This document shows, piece by piece, positions 36,639 through 45,252 of a DNA stretch of 64,000 bases (position 1 is its first letter; every line of letters starts with the position of its first letter). The stretch lies in the NCBI GenBank assembly GCA_019638385.1, contig JAHBTW010000005.1:1-64000 (forward strand). Direction: 5' to 3'. The position numbers were made by a program, and so were the translations under genes. The stretch comes from Saprospiraceae bacterium. GTDB lineage: Bacteria; Bacteroidota; Bacteroidia; Chitinophagales; Saprospiraceae. The notes under the pieces were generated by a model that was given only the letters and a program-made list of their open reading frames with translations, was not told where the DNA came from and did no database searches.

Positions 36639-37796
36639 TTATCCCTCTTTTCCCTGCCCATTTTGCCGAAAAGCAAGGGGCGCCCGGCCATATTGTTTTT
36701 TGAAAGCGCGCGAAAAATGCGCCAAGTCTTTCAGCCCGATATCCCGGTATATTTCGCTCACCGTTTTGTTTGTATGCAGCAGCATATCGGCGGCGCGCTC
36801 TAAGCGGTATTGCAAAATGTATTGCTCTGTAGTGAGGCCGGTTTCTTCTTTGAGTTTGCGGGTAAGCTTATCTGCGGTCGTGTGTAAAGCTTTTGCAATA
36901 TCTCCCACTTTTAATGTTTCGTCTTGAAAGCGCTGTTGGAGAAAATCCCGTATTTGCTGCGACAACGTGGCGCCGTTGGTCGCTATCTCATGCTTTTCAA
37001 CAAAAATGACTTCCGCAGGCGCAGCAGGTCCTCTCACCTCCACTATTTTCACAGGCGCCGTCGCGAGCAGTAGCTCCCGTTGTCGCAACGTCAATGCCCA
37101 TGAGAAACACAGGACGTCCAGAACGACGCCGAATCTCAGGTGATACAGGCATATATCTTTTCCCCAGGGAGTCGGGAAGCAACAGATCACACCGTTGATG
37201 AGATCGTATCGCCCGCTGAGCATCCGGGTGGCGAGCACGCACAAAAAGCCGATCACGAGCGCTACGGTGCCGAGCAGAATTAGTTTTTGATAAAAAAGGC
37301 GGGCATTGCGCAGCAGGTGTAAGGCTACCCAGACCATTGTAGGAAGCAAAACCACTTGAAACACCCGATGCACTTTGTCGGCCAATCCGCTGCCCCATAT
37401 CATTTGCAACAACAGGTTCAGGCCGATCATGAATACAAAAAAATATGCAATGCCGGTTAGTACTTTCGACAAGCGGGGTGTGCCGGTGCGGACATTCATC
37501 ATCCGGTCAATAAACAAAAAGTAACAGGCAAACGCCGCATAACTCAAGGGCGTGTTCCATTGCAGCGGGGGGTCGGGCGGACTTACGAGGCCCAGGCTTC
37601 CCACACCCAATATCCAGAATTGCCGTCCGTAGTGCCCGACCGTGCCCAATAGGTAACCGATATACCAAGGTATGGCAGCGTCCTTCGATTGACGCCATTG
37701 CCCTAATGCCACGAAGGCGCAGAATAGAAGCAGCGTAAAAAAAATGAGGTCAAATGAGAGTACCGAAACGATGGAAAGCGTTAACAGGTGGCGCAT
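36639..37796 (-). CDS. Membrane-anchored AraC family transcriptional regulator
   Basis: 385 residues from ATG 37796; the frame extends 20 codons upstream without conservation. Residues 1-230 contain about seven hydrophobic helices (7TM-like sensor). Residues 280-375 are an AraC/XylS DNA-binding domain: LKVGDIAKALHTTADKLTRKLKEETGL, QYILQYRLERAADMLLHT, TVSEIYRDIGLKDLAHFSRAFKKQYGRAPLAFR. The architecture implies a regulator tethered to the inner membrane that responds to an envelope signal. Target genes unknown. Confidence 0.85.
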   Translation of the reverse strand: MRHLLTLSIVSVLSFDLIFFTLLLFCAFVALGQWRQSKDAAIPWYIGYLLGTVGHYGRQFWILGVGSLGLVSPPDPPLQWNTPLSYAAFACYFLFIDRMMNVRTGTPRLSKVLTGIAYFFVFMIGLNLLLQMIWGSGLADKVHRVFQVVLLPTMVWVALHLLRNARLFYQKLILLGTVALVIGFLCVLATRMLSGRYDLINGVICCFPTPWGKDICLYHLRFGVVLDVLCFSWALTLRQRELLLATAPVKIVEVRGPAAPAEVIFVEKHEIATNGATLSQQIRDFLQQRFQDETLKVGDIAKALHTTADKLTRKLKEETGLTTEQYILQYRLERAADMLLHTNKTVSEIYRDIGLKDLAHFSRAFKKQYGRAPLAFRQNGQGKEG

Positions 37797-38174
37797 GTTA
37801 TTGAGGGTTAAAAGATTGAATGTCAAAAAATTAGCTTCCTCAAGACAAATAGTCAATAGTGTGCTACTTTTTGCATGATGGAGGTGTGTCCCATCAAGTC
37901 ATTCTTTTCCGCCGTTAGAAAAAAATTATGGATTTTAGGTGTCCCGGGCCGTTCTTCCCGGTTAACAAAAACACCTAATTACTCAGTGTCATTTCATGTT
38001 CATGGGGTAAAATAACCGGGGCTTAGCTTTGTCTCGTTCACAGTGTTTGTTCTTACGTCTGCCGCGAGCGCCCAAGACAAACAGCTCCGCGACAACATCT
38101 ACAAAGGTAGCCGGCGACTTTTTGATGGAATGGAACGGATGTTCTTTTCATCAGAACAAATGTTCATTACGGAG
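37797..38174. other. Intergenic region with a promoter-like element and a possible gene relic
   Basis: 378 bases between two regulators on the same strand. On the forward strand a TAGCTTTG element (38024-38031) is followed at 38043 by a GTG-started frame whose first residues, FVLTSAASAQDKQLRDN, resemble a signal-peptide cleavage region. After about 40 codons it runs antisense into the hybrid regulator gene. No homology recognised; possibly a relic of a secreted protein gene. Confidence 0.35.
38024..38031 (+). promoter_or_regulatory. Promoter-like -7 element in an otherwise empty region
   Basis: TAGCTTTG matches TAnnTTTG and points toward the possible relic starting at 38043. Confidence 0.3.
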
Positions 38175-41100
38175 CTATTTTCTCTTACCCGGCAGTTCCC
38201 CAAACTCCTCCTGGTAGCGGCGCGTGAAGTAACCGGGCGAGTTGAAACCTGTTGCGTAGGCCACTTCTGCCACTGTTTTTTGGGTAGTGCGAAGCAATTC
38301 TCTGGCGTGTTGCAAGCGCACAAAACGAATGAAACCGGTGGCCGAGCGGCCCGTAAGCGCTTTCAGTTTATTGTGCAGTTGGGTACGGCTCACGCCCAGC
38401 ATATGCATCAGGTGCTCCACGGAGAAGTCTGCATCATCTAAGTGGTCATAAACCGCCTGTCGGGCTTTGGCGACGAATTCATCTTCTATCTGTAGGGCCG
38501 GGTCTTCTGTGGGCGGTGGTGGGGCAAGGTTTTGGTAGCGGGCGCGGAGTTTTTGTTGCAGGCTGTTGAGGTTGGCGAGTTGCAGCTTGAGTTCTTCCAA
38601 GTTGAAAGGCTTTCCGAGGTAAGCATCGGCGCCGCGGCCCAGGCCTTTGAGGCGCGATTCGGCATCCACTCTCGCAGTGAGCAGGGCAATGGGGATATGG
38701 CTCGTGCGCTCATCGTTTTTGAGGGTTTCACACAATTGGAAGCCGTCCATTTCGGGCATCATCACATCGCTGATGATGAGGTCGGGGACTTTCTCAATGG
38801 CTGTTTCTAATCCCCGTCGCCCGTTGGTGGCCGTCAAAATGCGGTATTGCTCTTCGAGGCAGGTGCGCAGATAGGTGATGATGTCGGGACTGTCTTCTAC
38901 GATCAACAGCGTGGGGAGGTCGTCCGGCGACAGCGGCGGCTCAGCGGCAGAAACAACGGCGCGACCGGCCGGAACGGGCGCTACGGAAAACAAAGCGCCT
39001 TCCGGTTGTAGCGGAGCCTTGTTGCTCACGGGCAGTTGCACCCGGAAGCAGGCGCCGCGCCCTTCCTCGCTCTCCGCTTCGATGGTTCCGCCGAGTAATT
39101 CCGCCAATTCTTTGCTGAGCGTCAGCCCGATGCCCGTACCGCCTTCGAGGCGCAGGCCGTGCCGGGAGTTGTCGGAGTCGTTCACCTGATAGAAGCGCTC
39201 AAAAACATGGGGTAGTTTTTCTTCGGGAATCCCGATGCCGGTATCGCACACCTCCATCACTAATAGCGGAGCGCCGACGCCTTCCTGTTTGCTTACTTTA
39301 ATGGAGATACTGCCGCCTTCGTCGGTGAATTTCACGGCATTGCTCAGCAGGTTGGAATAGATAGTGGTCAGCTTTTCTTCGTCTATGTCCATCAGCAGGT
39401 AGGCGGGTGCTGCCTCAAACGTCAGGGTGATGTTTTTCGCATCGGCCAGCGATTGGTAGGAATCGCTCAGGTACCGCAACAAAGCAACGGCATCTGCCTG
39501 AATCATATTCACCCGCAACATGCCGGCTTCCAATTTGGAGAGATCCAGTATCTGATTCACAATTTGGAGGAGGCGAAAACTGTTGCGCCGCACCATCTCC
39601 ACGGCCTTGTGCAATCGGCCGGTTTCCTGCTTTTCATGTTGTGCGGGAATCTCGTCCGCCAAGCCGAGGATGACGGTGAGCGGGGTGCGAAACTCGTGGG
39701 TAAAGTTGGCATACAGTTGAGTTTTGAATTTATCCAACTCCTGGAGTCGCTGCGCTTCCCGCTGCTGTGCGGCCAGTTCAGATTGTATTTGCCAGCGCCT
39801 GCGGCGGTATTGAAAATACGCATAAAAAAGAGCCGCTGTTGTCAGCATATACAGCCCAAACGCCCACCAGGTGAGCCACCAGGGCGGCGTGATGACGATT
39901 TCCATGGCGGCGCCTTCTTCGTTCCAGATGCCGTCGGCGTTGGATGCTTTTACCCGCAGGGTGTATTGGCCGGGGCGCAAGTTGGTAAAAGTGACGGAGC
40001 GGCGGTTGCCGATGTGTTGCCAGTCTTTATCAAATCCTTCCAGTCGGTAGGCGTATTGATTTTTGGCGGGATTGGCAAAATGCAGTGCGGCAAACTCGAA
40101 GGTCATTACCTTCATCCGGTAGGGGATGACTAATTTTTTCGTTTCCGAAATGGAACGGTCCAGATAGTATTCATCACGGCTGTTGCGCCGGCCGTCCCTG
40201 CGAATCGGCACAGAGCGATTGAACAATTGGAAGCCCGAAAATCGGACCACCGGAGGGGTCATATCGGGCCGGATGCTGTCGGGGTGAAAAATGTCAATTC
40301 CTTGTTTGCCTTCATAAATATGCTCGCCGGAATAAGGGCTTTTGTAATAGCTATAGGCGTCATATTGCTTGTTCAGCACGCCGTCCCGGTAGTCCAATGT
40401 TTTAAAAGTTTCTTTTTCCGGGTCAAACGCCGCGAGGCCCGCATAAGTGCTGACCCACAGTTGGCCCCGCTTATCCGGAAGGATAGAAAAAACGGTGTTA
40501 TCGGGCAGCCCATCTTTGACCGTGTAACGCTTGAAAGTTTTTGCCACGGGGTCAAACTTATTAAGCCCTCCACCGTAGGTTCCTACCCACAAGAACCCCC
40601 TTTCATCTTCGTAGATATCGAAAGCGGTATTTTCACCCATACTATTGGGATCATTCGGGTCGTGACGAAAGCGCGTAAACTGCTTTTTATCCCGGTCGTA
40701 TTTGTGCAAGCCGCCGCGGGTACCCACCCACATGGCGCCCTTGCGATCCTGAAAAACGCGTCGTGCATTATTTTGAAGCGTTGCTTTTTCTTTCCGGGAG
40801 TTGAGAAAATGCGATACCGTTCCGGCTTGCTCATCGAGCACATTGACCCCTGCAGACCATATAGCAATCCAAATAGCGCCGCTGCGGTCCTGACAAATAT
40901 CCCGTATAATATTCCCACTAAGCACAAGAGGGCTGTCCGGCCCATTGTGATAGTGCGTAAATTTTTTTGTGACCGGATCAAATACAAAAACCCCGGCGAG
41001 TGTGCCCATCCAAATCCGGTCTTTATTGTCTTTAAAAAAACAATACACCCCGGTATTCCAGGCATCTATGTTTTGGACCGGTTTATACGGAAAAGGCGTT

Positions 41101-42263
41101 CGAGTACCTTCTGTCCAATCGAATACCGTTAAGCCGGTCTTTTCCCATAGGAGCATTTTTCCGGGAGAAATTTCAAAAAAACTCCTCAATTCCATCACGC
41201 TGGACATCTCATATTGGTAATTGGAGGAAAATCTCTTGAATACCATGGTGGAAGGCCGCAACACGTTGAGGCCCGCTATAGTGCTTACCCAAATATTCCC
41301 GGAAAAGTCTTCATGAACAGATCGGATTGAACTGCTACTAAGGCTGTAAGCATCATTGGAGTTCTGTTGAAACCGTTGCCAATCGCCTTTTCCCGGATCA
41401 AAGCGAAATAAACCGCTTTGTGTACCCCACCACAGCAACCCGTTTCGCGCCGCCACGATGGATGATTCCGTGCCGAAATTGTATTCACCCGGGGAAAAAT
41501 GCACGGCGCTGCCTTTGCGGATGTCATAGCGGATGATCCCATTATTACTCCCGAGCCAAAGGGTTCCGGCCGGGTTTTCTGTTATGGAATGTATGGATAA
41601 ATCGGCGGGGTCTATCCCGGCAAGCGTTACTTTCTCTACGTTTTTGCTTTTTGAATTGGCTTTCAACAGCCCTCTTGAGGTACCGATCCAAATGGTGTCG
41701 GTCGGCCCTTTGTGCAGGCATTGCATCCATCCGCTTTCGTCCGCTAATGCTAATTTTTTAGACAGCCTATTATGAGAATCAAAAACTTCGATTTCATCAT
41801 CGGCTATTACCCAAAGTATTCCAGGCTGTATTTCACAAATACTCAATATGCTTTTTCGGCCAGAGCTGACTTCACTGCTCTCCTCCTGCAAAAAGCGGGT
41901 GAATGTTTCCGAGTCCCGGTCAAAATAATTCAAGCCATTTTGGGTGACGATCCACAGGCCGGCCCCTCCGAGCGCTTCGCTAATCGATTGTACCTTATTG
42001 TCTCCGATACTCCCAGTGTCCTTTGCATCATTGACGTAATGGATCACTTCATATCCATCGTAGCGAGTCAGGCCGGAAAGCCCCCCGGTCCAGATAAACC
42101 CCTTTGAGTCCTGCATCACTACATTAACTTGGCCCATCGGAATGCCCTGCTCCACTCCGAGCCGCTCAACGCGCAGGTTCGATTGCTGCGCCGTTGAAGC
42201 GGTCATTCCCCACAAAAAGAGGAATGCCGTTGACAACCTGCGGTATGGGAGATAGCAAGCCAT
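38175..42263 (-). CDS. Hybrid two-component regulator: periplasmic propeller sensor, histidine kinase, receiver and AraC output
   Basis: 1362 residues. Signal peptide at 1-25. About 14 regulator-propeller repeats follow (e.g. IWIGTSRGLLK, LWVGTYGGGLNKF), then a Y_Y_Y domain (about 715-788) and a membrane helix (about 791-812). The kinase has NFTHEFRTPL (phospho-acceptor His near 854), NLLSNAVKFTDEGG, DTGIGIP and GGTGIGLTLSKEL. The receiver domain has phospho-acceptor Asp in LIISDVMMPEMDGF (near 1164) and Lys in LGKPF. The AraC domain is at 1270-1358. This is the HTCS architecture used by Bacteroidota to sense oligosaccharides and switch on glycan-use genes, but no such locus lies nearby. Confidence 0.92.
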   Translation of the reverse strand: MACYLPYRRLSTAFLFLWGMTASTAQQSNLRVERLGVEQGIPMGQVNVVMQDSKGFIWTGGLSGLTRYDGYEVIHYVNDAKDTGSIGDNKVQSISEALGGAGLWIVTQNGLNYFDRDSETFTRFLQEESSEVSSGRKSILSICEIQPGILWVIADDEIEVFDSHNRLSKKLALADESGWMQCLHKGPTDTIWIGTSRGLLKANSKSKNVEKVTLAGIDPADLSIHSITENPAGTLWLGSNNGIIRYDIRKGSAVHFSPGEYNFGTESSIVAARNGLLWWGTQSGLFRFDPGKGDWQRFQQNSNDAYSLSSSSIRSVHEDFSGNIWVSTIAGLNVLRPSTMVFKRFSSNYQYEMSSVMELRSFFEISPGKMLLWEKTGLTVFDWTEGTRTPFPYKPVQNIDAWNTGVYCFFKDNKDRIWMGTLAGVFVFDPVTKKFTHYHNGPDSPLVLSGNIIRDICQDRSGAIWIAIWSAGVNVLDEQAGTVSHFLNSRKEKATLQNNARRVFQDRKGAMWVGTRGGLHKYDRDKKQFTRFRHDPNDPNSMGENTAFDIYEDERGFLWVGTYGGGLNKFDPVAKTFKRYTVKDGLPDNTVFSILPDKRGQLWVSTYAGLAAFDPEKETFKTLDYRDGVLNKQYDAYSYYKSPYSGEHIYEGKQGIDIFHPDSIRPDMTPPVVRFSGFQLFNRSVPIRRDGRRNSRDEYYLDRSISETKKLVIPYRMKVMTFEFAALHFANPAKNQYAYRLEGFDKDWQHIGNRRSVTFTNLRPGQYTLRVKASNADGIWNEEGAAMEIVITPPWWLTWWAFGLYMLTTAALFYAYFQYRRRRWQIQSELAAQQREAQRLQELDKFKTQLYANFTHEFRTPLTVILGLADEIPAQHEKQETGRLHKAVEMVRRNSFRLLQIVNQILDLSKLEAGMLRVNMIQADAVALLRYLSDSYQSLADAKNITLTFEAAPAYLLMDIDEEKLTTIYSNLLSNAVKFTDEGGSISIKVSKQEGVGAPLLVMEVCDTGIGIPEEKLPHVFERFYQVNDSDNSRHGLRLEGGTGIGLTLSKELAELLGGTIEAESEEGRGACFRVQLPVSNKAPLQPEGALFSVAPVPAGRAVVSAAEPPLSPDDLPTLLIVEDSPDIITYLRTCLEEQYRILTATNGRRGLETAIEKVPDLIISDVMMPEMDGFQLCETLKNDERTSHIPIALLTARVDAESRLKGLGRGADAYLGKPFNLEELKLQLANLNSLQQKLRARYQNLAPPPPTEDPALQIEDEFVAKARQAVYDHLDDADFSVEHLMHMLGVSRTQLHNKLKALTGRSATGFIRFVRLQHARELLRTTQKTVAEVAYATGFNSPGYFTRRYQEEFGELPGKRK

Positions 42264-42273
42264 AGTGATGGAA

Positions 42274-42281
42274 TAAATTTG
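42274..42281 (+). promoter_or_regulatory. Forward -7 element heading a possible small RNA
   Basis: TAAATTTG matches TAnnTTTG in the gap upstream of the hybrid regulator, 110 bases before the hairpin terminator on the same strand. No -33 TTG at 20 bases. Confidence 0.3.
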
Positions 42282-42310
42282 AAATTCTGCCGGAGCCGGG
42301 ATGATGTGTA

Positions 42311-42318
42311 CAAAGGTA
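42311..42318 (-). promoter_or_regulatory. -7 element of the hybrid regulator gene
   Basis: The reverse strand reads TACCTTTG 47 bases upstream of the regulator ATG. Confidence 0.45.
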
Positions 42319-42391
42319 AAAAAGTCAAAAGCATCCTCAGTATATATACTCGTATATAATTAGGTAAGTAGGAAAAAATACCTCAAAAAGA

Positions 42392-42427
42392 CCCGATCGA
42401 CATGAAAATGTCTTTCGGGCTTTTTTT
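42392..42427 (+). terminator. Intrinsic terminator hairpin between divergent genes
   Basis: Arms 42392-42403 and 42408-42419 (CCCGA..GACAT with ATGTC..TCGGG, two central mismatches), loop GAAA, then C and T7. A terminator ahead of both flanking genes suggests a short transcript ends here. Confidence 0.55.
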
Positions 42428-42483
42428 ATAAAGGCCGTTTTCCGAGGTCGTGCGAGTACTCCGATTTTTTCCGCCTTTCGCCC

Positions 42484-42491
42484 TATCTTCG
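42484..42491 (+). promoter_or_regulatory. -7 element four bases before the methyltransferase start
   Basis: TATCTTCG, then CCGC, then ATG at 42496. The mRNA would start at or next to the ATG. Confidence 0.45.
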
Positions 42492-42495
42492 CCGC

Positions 42496-43644
42496 ATGAA
42501 GCTTATTGCAAAAACCATGGCCGGCCTGGAAGTCGTATTGGCTGCCGAACTGGAAGCCCTCGGCGCTACGGAAGTGCGCACCTCGGCGCGCGCCGTTCAT
42601 TTTGAGGGAAACCTCAGCGTGTTGTACCGCGCCAACTTTGAAGCGCGCACCGCGCTGCGCATTTTGTGCCCCATTGCGGAGTTTGCCGCCCGCAACGAAG
42701 ACGAACTCTATCGCCGCATACACGACATAGACTGGGGCCAATACATGGACGTGGAAGACACCTTCGCCGTGGACGCCGTGGCCTGGTCGGAGGTGTTCCG
42801 GCATTCCAAGTTTGCCGCGCTCAAAACCAAAGACGCCATCGCCGACCGGTTTCGGCAGGAACTCGGCAAGCGGCCCAGCGTCAATGTGGACCAACCCGAC
42901 CTGCGCGTACATGTACACATCAGCGGACTGTCGGTATCCGTTTCGTTGGACAGTTCCGGCGAATCGCTGCACCGGCGCGGTTATCGCTTGCGCGGCGGCC
43001 CGGCGCCCATCAACGAAACGCTCGCCGCCGGCATGATTCTGCTATCCGGCTGGCAGACCGAGCGGCCCTTCATAGATGCTATGTGCGGCTCCGGCACGCT
43101 GCTCATCGAGGCCGCGCTCATCGCCGGAGGCATTCCGCCGCAATGGCAACGCCGCGTGTTCGGTTTTCAAAAATGGAAAGACTACGAGCCGGAACTCTGG
43201 GAACAAATACGCCGCTCGGCACTGGCGCACGTCCCTGATAAATGGCCCGTCATACGCGGTTATGACCACGACCGCCGCGCACTGCGCACTGCCGCCGAAA
43301 ACATTGACGCGGCACACCTCGGCGGTAAAATTGTGTTGGAACACGCTTCCTTCGAGCAGCTCACGCCCCCGCCCGCTCCCGGACTGCTCCTGATGAATCC
43401 GCCCTACGACGAACGCATCCCGCTGGAGGAAGCGGTGCCGTTTTATAAGTCCATCGGCAACACGCTCAAACAGCACTGGGCCGGCTACGATGCCTGGATC
43501 ATCTCCGCCAACCTGGAAGCGCTCAAACATCTGGGGCTGCGCCCCTCGCGGAGAATATCGCTGTTCAACGGGCCGTTGGAGTGTAAATTTCAAAAATACG
43601 AATTGTATTCCGGCCGCGACCGGCACAAACCGCCGCAGCCGTAG
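42496..43644 (+). CDS. THUMP-domain RNA methyltransferase (RlmL/Trm11-like)
   Basis: 382 residues. N-terminal ferredoxin-like plus THUMP region (1-160): KTMAGLEVVLAAELEALGA, FRHSKFAALKTKDAIADRF, VHVHISGLSVSVSLDSSGESLHRRGYR. The methyltransferase domain has MCGSGTLLIEAALIA (motif I), GYDHDRRAL and the catalytic MNPPYDERI. The NPPY motif indicates N2-methylation of a guanine; RlmL, acting on G2445 of 23S rRNA, is the closest well-known relative, shorter here because the second (RlmK) half is absent. Monocistronic with a near-leaderless promoter. Confidence 0.88.
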   Translation: MKLIAKTMAGLEVVLAAELEALGATEVRTSARAVHFEGNLSVLYRANFEARTALRILCPIAEFAARNEDELYRRIHDIDWGQYMDVEDTFAVDAVAWSEVFRHSKFAALKTKDAIADRFRQELGKRPSVNVDQPDLRVHVHISGLSVSVSLDSSGESLHRRGYRLRGGPAPINETLAAGMILLSGWQTERPFIDAMCGSGTLLIEAALIAGGIPPQWQRRVFGFQKWKDYEPELWEQIRRSALAHVPDKWPVIRGYDHDRRALRTAAENIDAAHLGGKIVLEHASFEQLTPPPAPGLLLMNPPYDERIPLEEAVPFYKSIGNTLKQHWAGYDAWIISANLEALKHLGLRPSRRISLFNGPLECKFQKYELYSGRDRHKPPQP

Positions 43645-43668
43645 TACTTAATTTAAACCAGCAAACTT

Positions 43669-44259
43669 ATGTACGCATTTCTGCTCTTTTCCTTCCTGCT
43701 CGCATCGCAGGTCCAACCGGGTACGCCGAAAGCTGCGCCGCCCGGCACCGAGCGCATTGCCGACAATCTATTCTTAGACAAGCAGTTGATCAGCCACTTG
43801 TCTTATCAGGAGTGTCTGCATTACCTCAAGCGGCACGACCCTTCCCGTTATCCGGAGATGGTACCGGCAGATACCACCGTAAGCTTCAACGGACAGATCA
43901 TGTGGAACAATCCCGCTTTCCACGACTACCCCATCGCCGGGCTGTCGGAGGAACAAATGCTGGCCTATTGCGCATGGCGCAGTATGGTGGTGAACCGACC
44001 GAGGTTCGACCCGGAAGCGCGGCAGTGCAATGAAAAACTATGGAAAAAAGTGGACAAAGCCGATCCCGGCAAGTCTTTGGAAGTGGTGTATTCTTTACCC
44101 GATGCGGGCGTTCTTACACAACGAACCATGAGAAAAGAAATGTACCAACTGGACGAGATGAGCCGTCAGGGCCGGGTGGAAAGAGAGCGATCGGCCGGCA
44201 TCAGCCACCCCGAATATGTCGTGTTTCGCTGCGTAGCCTCCTACCGCCCCCGGCAATGA
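43669..44259 (+). CDS. Small secreted protein resembling part of an FGE-sulfatase / GldK-J-like domain
   Basis: 196 residues with a signal peptide (1-16). Segments FLDKQLISHLSYQECLHYLKR, AGLSEEQMLAYCAWRSMVVN and EYVVFRCVASYRPRQ echo the start, middle and end of formylglycine-generating-enzyme-like domains in gliding lipoproteins GldJ/GldK, where WeqA..yC.WR..R.N and FRC are conserved. It is shorter than the usual domain. Whether it is functional or reduced is unknown. The next gene overlaps its stop by 4 bases. Confidence 0.55.
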   Translation: MYAFLLFSFLLASQVQPGTPKAAPPGTERIADNLFLDKQLISHLSYQECLHYLKRHDPSRYPEMVPADTTVSFNGQIMWNNPAFHDYPIAGLSEEQMLAYCAWRSMVVNRPRFDPEARQCNEKLWKKVDKADPGKSLEVVYSLPDAGVLTQRTMRKEMYQLDEMSRQGRVERERSAGISHPEYVVFRCVASYRPRQ

Positions 44260-44606
44260 AGCGCATCGGGAAATACCTGCATTGCATCGCGATACTCGCC
44301 GGAGTGTGGTTTCCGGTACTCCTCTGCGCACAGGATGCCGCCGGGCCGGGCTTGCGGGTGTCCCCTACCCTACCGGGAGATAGTTTCCGGCTAAACCGTT
44401 ATTTGTTGTTGGATTCCGATACGCATTCCGCACAGCAACCGTCGGCGGTCAAGGCGCAGCCCAGGGCATACAATTTTCAGCAGTTGTCGTTGTTTTGCAA
44501 ATTGGAAGTTCACATAGAAAAAGCCGTGAAGCTGCCCGTTCGGCTGCGCCTCGGCGATGTGCAATATGTGGACTGGCTGGAAGGCAAGCGGCGCTCGGCG
44601 TACTGA
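44256..44606 (+). CDS. Small secreted protein of unknown function
   Basis: 116 residues from ATG 44256 in the ATGA overlap with the upstream stop; the same frame is open further up only as a shadow of that gene. A clear signal peptide covers about 1-26 (AILAGVWFPVLLCAQ). The rest shows no recognised family; it ends YVDWLEGKRRSAY. Probably co-translated with the FGE-like protein and exported with it. Confidence 0.6.
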   Translation: MKRIGKYLHCIAILAGVWFPVLLCAQDAAGPGLRVSPTLPGDSFRLNRYLLLDSDTHSAQQPSAVKAQPRAYNFQQLSLFCKLEVHIEKAVKLPVRLRLGDVQYVDWLEGKRRSAY

Positions 44607-44627
44607 GGTTTTTGTAGAAAAAGTATG

Positions 44628-44635
44628 TAAATTTG
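44628..44635 (+). promoter_or_regulatory. -7 element of the DUF433/DUF5615 pair
   Basis: TAAATTTG, 19 bases before the inferred ATT start at 44654. Confidence 0.4.
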
Positions 44636-44653
44636 CTTGATAAAAAATAGGCT

Positions 44654-44899
44654 ATTTCAACCTGGAAAGATTTCATCACTTCTGACAAAGCAGTTTTGCT
44701 TGGAAAACCTTGCATCAAAGGCACCCGACTATCTGTGGAGTTTATTTTAAAATTATTGGCCAACGGCTGGTCAGAAGAGCAGATTCTGAAAAATTACCCC
44801 CGTTTAACCAAAGCTGCACTAAGCGCCGTTTTTGCCTATGTGCATGAATGTATGCAAGACGGACTCCTGTTCCCTCTCGAACCCCAAGCGCTGCGATGA
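44654..44899 (+). CDS. DUF433 antitoxin-like protein with an apparent ATT start
   Basis: 81 residues if started at ATT 44654; 67 if started at TTG 44696. The extra 14 codons read .STWKDFITSDKAV, which is the conserved N-terminus of DUF433 proteins (usually MNWKDFITSD...), followed by LLGKPCIKGTRLSVEFILKLLANGWSEEQILKNYPRLT, a winged-helix-like core. The only codons between the in-frame stop TAG (44648) and the conserved Trp are GCT, ATT, TCA and ACC, so ATT is the only near-cognate start. Either a rare start codon is used or the ATG has been lost. Overlaps the toxin gene by 4 bases (ATGA). Confidence 0.7.
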   Translation: MSTWKDFITSDKAVLLGKPCIKGTRLSVEFILKLLANGWSEEQILKNYPRLTKAALSAVFAYVHECMQDGLLFPLEPQALR

Positions 44900-45171
44900 A
44901 GTTGCTTGCAAATGAAAATTTTCCGTTGGACTCCGTGTACCTGCTGCGCCGATGGGGATACGATGTTTATTCAATCGGTTTAGACAATCCATCTATATCC
45001 GATGAAGAAGTTATGGAAATTGCCATCAAAGAGCAGCGTATCATTATGACTTTTGACAGAGACTATGGAGAATTGATTTTCAAAGCAGGCTATCGCCCGC
45101 CGGAGGGAGTTATTTATTTGCGCATTGAACCTATTTTCCCGAATATCCGGCAGAAATTATCCGGCAACTAA
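44896..45171 (+). CDS. DUF5615 PIN-like toxin, frameshifted near its C-terminus
   Basis: 91 residues in the first frame. The PIN-like DUF5615 pattern is clear: LLANENFPLDSVYLLRRWGYDV, ISDEEVMEIAIKEQRIIMTFDRDYGELIF, GVIYLRIEP. After IFP the frame continues wrongly to a stop at 45171. One base added in the T4/C3 run at 45134-45140 would continue the family ending EYPAEIIRQLIESGNFSFSN and stop at 45248. Either a sequencing error or an inactivating deletion. Paired with the DUF433 antitoxin. Confidence 0.7.
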   Translation: MKLLANENFPLDSVYLLRRWGYDVYSIGLDNPSISDEEVMEIAIKEQRIIMTFDRDYGELIFKAGYRPPEGVIYLRIEPIFPNIRQKLSGN

Positions 45172-45252
45172 TTGAATCCGGCAATTTCTCATTTAGCAAC
45201 TGCCTCACCGTGTTGGATGAGGTTAGAATCCGGCAGCGGCCGTACTAAACGG

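Larger units (their letters stand above)
42287..42428 (+). ncRNA. Candidate small RNA between the hybrid regulator and the RNA methyltransferase
   Basis: The segment runs from a -7 element to an intrinsic terminator with no reading frame of note. A small internal stem, AGGTA/TACCT (about 42362-42383), precedes the terminator hairpin. It is divergent from, and overlaps the leader of, the hybrid regulator. Purely a candidate. Confidence 0.25.

Noticed and set aside
42337..42972. 211-codon reverse frame opposite the THUMP methyltransferase
   Set aside because: Shadow of the conserved forward gene.
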